Assembly: GCA_017302435.1 (NCBI GenBank)
Contig: JAFLDL010000008.1
Location: 1 to 64,000 of the forward strand
Origin: Candidatus Accumulibacter necessarius
Lineage (GTDB): Bacteria > Pseudomonadota > Gammaproteobacteria > Burkholderiales > Rhodocyclaceae
DNA: 64,000 bases
Direction: 5' to 3'
Shown here: piece after piece, positions 58,297 to 64,000 of the stretch
How the letters are laid out: every line of letters starts with the position of its first letter
Numbering within the stretch: the first letter of the stretch is position 1
Program-made: the position numbers and the translations under genes
The notes under the pieces: model-generated
Told to the model about the DNA's origin: nothing
The model's database searches: none
The model's input: the letters and a program-made list of their open reading frames with translations, nothing else

Positions 58297-58703
58297 CGTT
58301 CGGTCCCGGCGGCGGGAGATAGCTCGCACCAGTATTGCAGTTCGCCATCGCGGATCGGCTCGTAGACGCTGTTGAGGCCGGTAAAGCCGTAACGTGCCTT
58401 CTTTAGCGCAGGCGGGGGGTAGGGGTGTGTTGCCTGGACGATCGGTACCGGTCCGCTGTCGCGGTCGGTGAAGACGTAGAGCTTGATGGCCGCCAGTTCC
58501 CGCGGCTCTTTCTGGAACACCATGCGGAACAGGAAGTAGGAGCCGATCGCCTGCACGGGTACGGTGTAGGGTGAACTGACTGGCCGCGCGCGCAGCGTGC
58601 GCGTCTCACCGCCATAGGTCAGGTGGCAGAGCAAGGTCTCGGCGCGCACGGAAAGGGCGAGCAGCAGGGTGGTGGCCAGCAGGCACGGGTGGAGTTTTGG
58701 CAT
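58293..58703 (-). CDS. Small exported hypothetical protein
   Basis: 136 residues from the ATG at 58703; the frame is open further upstream but only this start gives a clean signal peptide (LHPCLLATTLLLALSVRAE). The mature part contains two or three Cys, including LLCHLTYGG and QYWCELSP near the end, which could form a disulfide, and reads as beta-rich. Unknown family. It overlaps the CapA-like gene by 4 bp, so the two are likely co-translated. Confidence 0.75.
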   Translation of the reverse strand: MPKLHPCLLATTLLLALSVRAETLLCHLTYGGETRTLRARPVSSPYTVPVQAIGSYFLFRMVFQKEPRELAAIKLYVFTDRDSGPVPIVQATHPYPPPALKKARYGFTGLNSVYEPIRDGELQYWCELSPAAGTER

Positions 58704-58962
58704 GCAGGAAGGCAGTGACGGGTGACGCGACACGATCGGAAGACGCTTGGCAGAGCGGCAGATACCACGTGGCGGGAAGTATCCGCTCGCCAGCGGACAT
58801 TGTCCACAGTGGATTGTCTTTCGATGGCGGCCCTGGCCTGCTATATTGGCGCCGGCCGAAACCGCGGCTCCGGGGCAGGAATACGGGTGGCTTTGCTTCA
58901 AGACTGCCACTTCGGACAGCGCGCTGTCGCGACCCGATGAGCACCCTTTGAGAAGCGAGAAC

Positions 58963-59415
58963 ATGAGCCTTGCCAATACCATGCACGAGTTGCTGCAGCC
59001 TTTGCTGGCAGCCCAGAGGTACGCTGTGCTGGCCACTGACCACGGCGGGCAGCCCTATACCAGCCTGATGGCTTTTGCCGCCAGCCAGGATCTGCAGGAC
59101 TTGACGCTGGTCACCGAACGGGCTACCCAAAAGTACGCCAATCTCACCGCCAATAGCCGTGTGGCGGTGTTCATCGACAACCGGGAGAACGTCGGGGCAG
59201 ATACCCACGAGGCGGTGGCGGTCACCGCCATCGGCGCCGCGCAGGAGGTGACCGGCGACGACTGCACGCGGCTGCGTGCCGCCTATATCTTGCGTCACCC
59301 CTACCTGGCGGAATTCGCGAGTTCGCCCTCATGCGCCATCGTACGCGTCAGCGTGAAGTCCTACGTCGTCGTCAGGCGCTTCGAGGAAGTGCTGGAGTGG
59401 CGTCTTGGCGAGTAG
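58963..59415 (+). CDS. Pyridoxamine 5'-phosphate oxidase-fold (FMN-binding split barrel) protein
   Basis: 150 residues from the ATG at 58963. One split-barrel domain: RYAVLATDHGGQPYTSLMAFAAS, then LTLVTERATQKYANLTANSRVAVFID, the flavin-binding strand pair of the PNPOx-like superfamily. Single-domain, so not PdxH itself. Substrate unknown; close homologues are often annotated only as FMN-binding. Divergent from the small exported protein gene across 259 bp with no other gene. Confidence 0.85.
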   Translation: MSLANTMHELLQPLLAAQRYAVLATDHGGQPYTSLMAFAASQDLQDLTLVTERATQKYANLTANSRVAVFIDNRENVGADTHEAVAVTAIGAAQEVTGDDCTRLRAAYILRHPYLAEFASSPSCAIVRVSVKSYVVVRRFEEVLEWRLGE

Positions 59416-59487
59416 GGAGCCCGGGTCATTGGCGTTTTTCCTTTCAACGTTGCCCACCGGCAGCCCCGGATCGCCGAGCGGCCGCTG

Positions 59488-60171
59488 ATGAACAACCCCC
59501 GCCCACCGATGCTGGTCATTTTCGACTGCGACGGCGTGCTCGTCGATAGCGAGCCGATCGCCAGTCGCGTCCTGGCTGAAGCCCTGACCGAGATCGGTTT
59601 TCCCCTGACGCCACAGCAGGCGATCGACCGCTACACCGGCATCAGCCTGCCTGCGGTGTTGTCGCTGGTCGAGGCCGAGTGGGCGCGCGCCTTGCCGGCC
59701 GATTTCGTCACGCATCTCGGTGCGCGCGATCGCGCCGCCTTTCGCGCCGAGTTGCAGCCGGTGGGCGGGGTCGCGGCTATGCTCGCCCGGTTGTCCTTGC
59801 CACGCTGCGTGGCCTCTTCGGGGGCGCTGGAGAAGATTCGCAGCAACCTCGAACTCACCGGCCTGTTGCAGTACTTCGAGCCGAACCTGTTCAGTGCCGA
59901 GATGGTCGCGTGCGGCAAACCGGCGCCAGATTTGTTCCTGCTCGCCGCCGCCACGCTGGCTTCACCGCCCGAGCGCTGCCTGGTGATCGAGGACAGCGTT
60001 GCGGGCATCGAGGCCGCATGCGCGGCAGGCATGCGAGTCTTCGGCTTCTGCGGCGCCGGCCATGCGCGTCCAGGCTCGGCCGAGGCTCTGCGCGCTGCCG
60101 GCGCCACGCAGGTCTTCAGCCGCATGCAGGAACTGCCGCGGCTGCTCGCCGGGCCGGCTACGAGGCGCTGA
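59488..60171 (+). CDS. HAD-superfamily phosphatase, beta-phosphoglucomutase-like
   Basis: 227 residues. Motif I FDCDGVLVDSEP, a four-helix cap, motif II Ser in ASSG, motif III Lys in CGKPAPDLF, motif IV VIEDSVAGIEAA. This is a subfamily IA HAD enzyme, close to YieH/GS1-type phosphatases; substrate not determinable. The start at 59488 follows the previous gene by 72 bp. Confidence 0.92.
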   Translation: MNNPRPPMLVIFDCDGVLVDSEPIASRVLAEALTEIGFPLTPQQAIDRYTGISLPAVLSLVEAEWARALPADFVTHLGARDRAAFRAELQPVGGVAAMLARLSLPRCVASSGALEKIRSNLELTGLLQYFEPNLFSAEMVACGKPAPDLFLLAAATLASPPERCLVIEDSVAGIEAACAAGMRVFGFCGAGHARPGSAEALRAAGATQVFSRMQELPRLLAGPATRR

Positions 60172-60270
60172 GCGAAGGGCTTGACAGGAACTTCCCGTAG
60201 ACCCGATGCCGGCGGTTGGCGCCAGGGTCGTTCAAGTGAGCTGCGGGCGGGGCGGGTTGCCTGAGCGCGG

Positions 60271-61068
60271 CTACGGTTGCCGCTCGATCCAGCCAGCGAT
60301 TCTTTCCGCGGCAGCCTGCCAGTGGGCGTCAAGCATCAGTGTGTGCCCGGCAGCCGGAATCACGGCCACTTCAGCCTGCCAGCGCGCGGCGGTAAAGCCC
60401 AGCACAGCAGTTGAGAACACCGCGTCTGCATTGCCGCCGACGACCAGGACCGGCAGCTTCGGCCGTGGTCTGCCGATACGCATGGCCAGCAGCGACAGAT
60501 CCAGGAGCGCGCGGCGCGATTCGACCTGGAACAGGGGAGCGAAGCGGAGCAGATCCGCGGTGCTGGTCTCGGCCGAGTAGTACACGTCGCGAATCGTCTG
60601 CATCGTTTCCGCCGTGTACTCACCGCGGGTGGCGCGGACCTGCTGGTCGAAGAAAGCCGGCTCGGTGAAGGCGATTTTCATCGTGGAGCCCAGGATTCCG
60701 GTCGGTGGTACCGGGGCCATCAGCACGGCGGCAACCGCCTGGTTGTGCTCGAGAAAGCGTTCGACGACCACCGTGCCCATCGAGTGGCCGATCAGGATCG
60801 GCGGCCGATCCAGTCCTGTCGCCACCTGAGCCAGATCTTCGGCGTAGTCGTCAAGCCCGAACGAGTCGAGCCGCTCGCGGCCCTCGCTGCTGCCATGGCC
60901 GGCAAGGTCCAGCGCGTGGCAGTCGAAACCACGGTCGCTGAACCAGGGGAGGAAGTACGCGTCCCAGCACGCTGCCGTGGCGTAGCCGCCATGGACAAAG
61001 AGGAGCGGGGGAAAACTCCTCGGGCTGGCGGCGGCGCGGTGAATGGTATGGATGCGTCGAAGTTTCAT
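60271..61068 (-). CDS. Alpha/beta hydrolase
   Basis: 265 residues from the ATG at 61068 (MKLRRIHTIH). Oxyanion-hole strand LLFVHGGYATAACW, nucleophile elbow GHSMGT (Ser), acid in GGNADAVF, and catalytic His in AAGHTLML. A helical cap of about 60 residues lies between. Cytoplasmic. The specific substrate is unknown; lysophospholipase- or esterase-like enzymes look similar. Confidence 0.9.
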   Translation of the reverse strand: MKLRRIHTIHRAAASPRSFPPLLFVHGGYATAACWDAYFLPWFSDRGFDCHALDLAGHGSSEGRERLDSFGLDDYAEDLAQVATGLDRPPILIGHSMGTVVVERFLEHNQAVAAVLMAPVPPTGILGSTMKIAFTEPAFFDQQVRATRGEYTAETMQTIRDVYYSAETSTADLLRFAPLFQVESRRALLDLSLLAMRIGRPRPKLPVLVVGGNADAVFSTAVLGFTAARWQAEVAVIPAAGHTLMLDAHWQAAAERIAGWIERQP

Positions 61069-61298
61069 GGTCTTTGGCCAGGTGGCATGGCACGGCCCGG
61101 CCCGCTGACCGGCAGCCAAGTTTTCAGGATTGGTACAAGGCTGCAGTATCGCAGGGTCTTGCCGACGCAGGCAATCGCAGTCGACCTGTCGGCGACTGCA
61201 TTGTCCTCACGGTGCATGGCGCATCGGTTTCTGGGTTAGAATCAGGGTCGGCTAGCCAAGCGGCAAGCGATCCACGCGGTTCGATTCCGGAGGAAGCG

Positions 61299-61484
61299 AT
61301 GCAATTACAACCATTCGATCTGAATGACATCAGCCATGAACCTTCCGATGAGCAACTCGACGACCTGATGGAAGCCGTTGCCGCAGAAGCGCGTAGACAC
61401 GGTCAGGCGGCACGCGCGCAACTGATGGTTCGTCTGCGGGCCGAGATCACGGCGATCAAGCCGCCCTGCCGACGCGAGGCATGA
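61299..61484 (+). CDS. Putative antitoxin of the zeta-type toxin
   Basis: 61 residues from the ATG at 61299 with GGAGGAAG upstream. Acidic N-terminal half (DLNDISHEPSDEQLDDLMEAV) and a basic, helical C-terminal half (RRHGQAARAQLMVRLRAEI). Its stop overlaps the toxin start by 4 bp (ATGA). Size and pairing fit a zeta antitoxin, but it does not resemble the classic epsilon protein of pSM19035. Confidence 0.7.
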   Translation: MQLQPFDLNDISHEPSDEQLDDLMEAVAAEARRHGQAARAQLMVRLRAEITAIKPPCRREA

Positions 61485-62137
61485 ACGACGGGGCAAGACC
61501 TCGGCTGATCATTGTTGCCGGCCCCAACGGCTCCGGCAAGACTTCGATCACCCAGCAGCTGCTGATGCACGAGTGGATGGGCGGCTGCGTTTACGTCAAT
61601 CCCGACTTCATTGCGCGCGACGACTTCGGCGACTGGAACTCGCCACAGGCGGTCATTCAGGCGGCCGAGCGGGCAACGGAGATCCGTGAACACTGCCTCG
61701 AACACGGGCGCAGCCTGGCCTTCGAAACCGTCCTCTCGGCACCGGACAAGCTTGACTTCATTCGTCGGGCGCGCGAAGCCGGTTTCTTCATCCGCCTCTT
61801 CTTCGTCGGCACCGACGACCCTTCCATAAACGCCAAGCGTGTTGCCATGCGGGTGATGGAGGGTGGGCACGACGTCCCGATTCCCAAGATCATTGCCCGC
61901 TACACCCGGTCACTGGCGTACTGCTACTTTGTCGCCTGGCTGGCCGACCGCACCTACCTCTACGATAATTCGGTCGATGACAGCCGCGCCAGGCTGCTGT
62001 TCCGTGCATCGGAAGGCCGGCTCGTCAAGACCTATGGCGAGATCAATCCGTGGGCCAGGGAGATCGCGCAAAGGCTGCTGCCGGTCTTGTCGGATGACAC
62101 GCCACCGTCGCCAGCAGTTGCGTCCGGCCTTTCCTGA
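61481..62137 (+). CDS. Zeta-type toxin (UDP-N-acetylglucosamine kinase family)
   Basis: 218 residues. Walker A GPNGSGKTS at residues 14-22, then YVNPDFIAR with an Asp-type base, FETVLS, and FRASEGRLVKTYGE. RVMEGGHDVP and the following basic helix match the zeta/AAA_33 kinases that phosphorylate UDP-GlcNAc and block wall synthesis. Shorter than the plasmid zeta (about 287), as chromosomal relatives often are. It is coupled to a 61-residue gene upstream. Confidence 0.85.
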   Translation: MNDGARPRLIIVAGPNGSGKTSITQQLLMHEWMGGCVYVNPDFIARDDFGDWNSPQAVIQAAERATEIREHCLEHGRSLAFETVLSAPDKLDFIRRAREAGFFIRLFFVGTDDPSINAKRVAMRVMEGGHDVPIPKIIARYTRSLAYCYFVAWLADRTYLYDNSVDDSRARLLFRASEGRLVKTYGEINPWAREIAQRLLPVLSDDTPPSPAVASGLS

Positions 62138-62186
62138 AAGTCGGGAATCCTTCCCCGGGCCGCCGGAGCCATTGCTGCCGCCAGTA

Positions 62187-62200
62187 GTGATCTGTATCAA
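62187..62200. promoter_or_regulatory. FNR/ANR-type box
   Basis: GTGATCTGTATCAA matches the FNR/ANR/DNR consensus TTGAT-N4-ATCAA at 9 of 10 positions. It lies 112 bp before the 37-codon ORF at 62312 and 240 bp before the Crp/Fnr-type gene. Confidence 0.6.
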
Positions 62201-62311
62201 GAACCTTCAAGACCCTTGGCTTGTGCGGCGATATGCCACATTCCGCCACGCACCATCCCTCCCTAGAATTGGCCAGATATTCGCCAAATCAAGAACAGGA
62301 GAGAGCTCGCG

Positions 62312-62425
62312 ATGCCGTTTGCCAGGAAACCGATCGCGGTAGCCGCCGCTCTGGCCATGTCCAGCCTCGACCCGACCAATGTCGGCTGTGTCAGCGTGTT
62401 CGCCGGCATACACGTCCGCTTCTGA
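62312..62425 (+). CDS. 37-residue ORF, possibly a truncated exported protein
   Basis: MPFARKPIAVAAALAM reads like the start of a signal peptide, with AGGAGAGAG 6 bp upstream. After residue 20 (SSLDPTNVGCVSVFAG) it no longer resembles a mature protein and stops at 62425. It may be a leader peptide or a remnant of a gene under the FNR-type box at 62187. Not recognised. Confidence 0.4.
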   Translation: MPFARKPIAVAAALAMSSLDPTNVGCVSVFAGIHVRF

Positions 62426-62439
62426 GGGCAAAGAGTGCA

Positions 62440-63096
62440 ATGGAGCCAGCCGTCTTGTCGAATGCCGAACAAAGGCCGCGCCGGGTCGGCGCGCGAATGA
62501 CCCGAGCCAGACAGCGCTCGGTCCCGCGCGGACAGCGTATCTACGCCGGCAATGCCCGCGGGACTGCCTGGCGGGTTCTCAGCGGCTCTGTTCGGCTCGA
62601 CCGCGAGGAACAGCCCAACGGCGAGGAGAGCTTTGCCAACCTGGCTGTTCGGGGCGACGTCATCGGTGCGGAGACGCTGCTCTTCGGCAAGTACAGTTTC
62701 ACGGCAACGGCACTCGCCGACTGTGTTCTCGCGCCTTGGCCGGACGATCGGACGCCGCCTGCTGGCGACTACTCGCTGCTGCGGACGCTGGCCAAGGCCG
62801 AGCGCCGCGCCGCAGAGGTCATCGCACTGCGCTGCGGCCAGGCTGCTGACAGGGTCCGCCGCCTGGTGATGATGCTTGCGCAGGCGCCTGAGCAAAACCC
62901 GGTGAACCAGCCAGCAGATCTACAGGTCGTTCTGCCGTCGCGGCAGGATATGGCCGACATCACCGCGCTGACGCTGGAAACGGTATCGCGTATGGTGAGC
63001 CAGTTGCGCCATGCCGGCCTCCTCGAACCTTTGGGTCAGGGCAAGCACTCCTCGCAACGAAGCTTCTCTGTGCGGCCAATAGCCGGCGATCCCTGA
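62440..63096 (+). CDS. Crp/Fnr-family transcriptional regulator
   Basis: 218 residues from the ATG at 62440. A cyclic-nucleotide-binding-like domain (about 20-125, RQRSVPRGQRIYAGN ... GDVIGAETLLFGKYSFTATALAD) and a Crp-type winged HTH at 165-210 (RQDMADITALTLETVSRMVSQLRHAGLL). The four N-terminal cysteines of FNR are absent, so it is not an Fe-S FNR; a DNR- or Crp-like sensor is possible. It lies 14 bp after the 37-codon ORF. Confidence 0.87.
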   Translation: MEPAVLSNAEQRPRRVGARMTRARQRSVPRGQRIYAGNARGTAWRVLSGSVRLDREEQPNGEESFANLAVRGDVIGAETLLFGKYSFTATALADCVLAPWPDDRTPPAGDYSLLRTLAKAERRAAEVIALRCGQAADRVRRLVMMLAQAPEQNPVNQPADLQVVLPSRQDMADITALTLETVSRMVSQLRHAGLLEPLGQGKHSSQRSFSVRPIAGDP

Positions 63097-63133
63097 AGGC
63101 GGTGACCGTCGGGCACCGCCCACTGCTGTGCCC

Positions 63134-64000
63134 CTACACCCGTTCGACGCGCACCTTGGTGACGGAGCGCGCATCGGCCTCGGTCACCGTATAGCGATAG
63201 CCCTGCTCGAGTACCGTATCGCCGACCTCCGGGATGTGTCGCAGGCGGTTGATCAGGAAGCCGGCGAGGGTATGCGCTTCGCCGACCGGGAGATTGAGCT
63301 TCAGCGAATCGTTCAACTCCGAGATTGGCGCGCGCCCGCTGATCAGGTGCGTGTCGTCGCTCTCCGATTCGATGGTCACCCGGCGCGTCTTCATGGTGTC
63401 GAAGTCGTAGCCGGAGTCTACCGTGCCGACGACTTCCTCGAAGATGTCCTCCATTGACAGGATGCCGATCGCCGAGCCGAACTCGTCGACGACGATCGCC
63501 ATGTGGTCGGCGCGTGCGCGCAGCAGCGGCAGCACCTGATCGAGGCTCTGCTTGGGCGTCAGGTAGAGGGCGGGTTTGACAAAATCGTCCACCGGTCGCT
63601 GCTCGATGTCGGGCAGCAGCAGATCCCAGGTGCTCAGCGTCATCACCCCGGTCACGTTGGTGATGTTGCCACGAAAGACCGGCAGGCGATTGAATCCGGA
63701 CGCCCAGACTCGCCGCACCGCCTCGCCCATCTCACGCGTCTCGTTGAAGCCGACGACCTCGGCCAGCGGCGTCATCACCTCGCCAACCGTCGTGTCGGCA
63801 AAACGGAAGATGCGACGAATCCGCTGCTTGCTGGTCGCGGCGCTGTCCGACGAGGTTTCCGACAGATCGATCAGGACGCGCAATTCATCCTTGCTGATGA
63901 AGCCGCTCTGGCCCGAGGTTGCGCCGCCGAAGAGCCGGGCGGCAACACGCGCGACACGGCTGAAGACGAAGATCACCGGATAGAACAGGTAGGAGAAGAA
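63134..64000 (-). CDS. HlyC/CorC (CNNM) family transporter-associated CBS protein, 5' end outside window
   Basis: The frame is open to the window edge, where it reads FFSYLFYPVIFVFSRVARV, the last part of a DUF21/CNNM membrane domain. After it come a linker, a pair of CBS domains (about 95 to 225 of the visible part, TVGEVMTPLAEVVGFNE ... HMAIVVDEFGSAIGILSMEDIFEEVVG) and the C-terminal CorC_HlyC domain (LISGRAPISELNDSLKLNLP ... VTEADARSVTKVRVERV). Family members are linked to Mg2+/Co2+ efflux. N-terminal residues lie beyond base 64000. Convergent with the Crp/Fnr gene. Confidence 0.93.
   Translation of the reverse strand, partial: FFSYLFYPVIFVFSRVARVAARLFGGATSGQSGFISKDELRVLIDLSETSSDSAATSKQRIRRIFRFADTTVGEVMTPLAEVVGFNETREMGEAVRRVWASGFNRLPVFRGNITNVTGVMTLSTWDLLLPDIEQRPVDDFVKPALYLTPKQSLDQVLPLLRARADHMAIVVDEFGSAIGILSMEDIFEEVVGTVDSGYDFDTMKTRRVTIESESDDTHLISGRAPISELNDSLKLNLPVGEAHTLAGFLINRLRHIPEVGDTVLEQGYRYTVTEADARSVTKVRVERV

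Noticed and set aside
58704-58962. Longer version of the small exported protein starting at 59036
   Set aside because: The extra residues run across the 5' end of the divergent FMN-binding gene and destroy the signal peptide.

Overview
The window is a high-GC (about 60-65 %) stretch of a betaproteobacterial chromosome. The order lepA-lepB-DUF4845-rnc-era-recO-pdxJ-acpS-nagZ, preceded by rpoE, rseC, a DegP-type protease and a glutaredoxin-like gene, is typical of Betaproteobacteria. So are the pgsA/uvrC pair with tRNA-Gly and tRNA-Cys, the EarP/EF-P(Arg32) pair, and gatCAB divergent from mreBCD-mrdA-rodA-rlpA. A member of Rhodocyclales (Candidatus Accumulibacter-like) is my best guess, from gene content only. 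No IS element, CRISPR array or prophage was seen.

Layout. 1-6.1 kb: a czcCBA-type heavy-metal RND efflux operon on the minus strand, with an extra His-rich exported protein and a perfect 16-bp palindrome upstream. 6.5-8.7 kb: a membrane pseudo-histidine-kinase fused to a DnaQ-type exonuclease, interrupted by an in-frame TAA. 9.5-13.98 kb: two tRNAs, pgsA, uvrC, earP, efp. 14.1-24.5 kb: one long minus-strand block (rpoE, rseC, degP, glutaredoxin-like, terminator, lepA, lepB, DUF4845, rnc, era, recO, pdxJ, acpS, nagZ), mostly with 4-bp start/stop overlaps. 24.9-30.0 kb: an unusual 1120-residue E1alpha-E1beta-lipoyl-KAS III fusion of lower GC, then a lone lpxD. 30.6-36.2 kb: DUF389, htpX, a hibernation-factor-like protein, nhaR-like, Tim44-like and an M50-like membrane protease.

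36.2-44.6 kb: an eight-gene operon behind a good sigma70 promoter. It encodes a coiled-coil protein, an anchored substrate-binding protein fused to an OmpA peptidoglycan-binding domain, an ABC permease, an ABC ATPase, a membrane coiled-coil protein, a PspA/IM30 protein, an AAA+ ATPase and a TerB-like protein. I know of no assigned function for this set; it looks like an envelope-stress or membrane-remodelling machine with its own tethered ABC transporter, and it is the best candidate for an undescribed system here.

44.6-64 kb: a decayed GltI-type binding-protein pseudogene, xth, pyrE, an exported coiled-coil protein, gatBAC, the rod-shape operon mreBCD-mrdA-rodA-rlpA, a CapA-like phosphoesterase with a small exported partner, a flavin-type oxidase-fold protein, a HAD phosphatase, an alpha/beta hydrolase, a zeta-type toxin with a short antitoxin, an FNR-type box, a Crp/Fnr regulator, and the C-terminal part of a CBS-domain CorC/HlyC-type protein running off the right edge.
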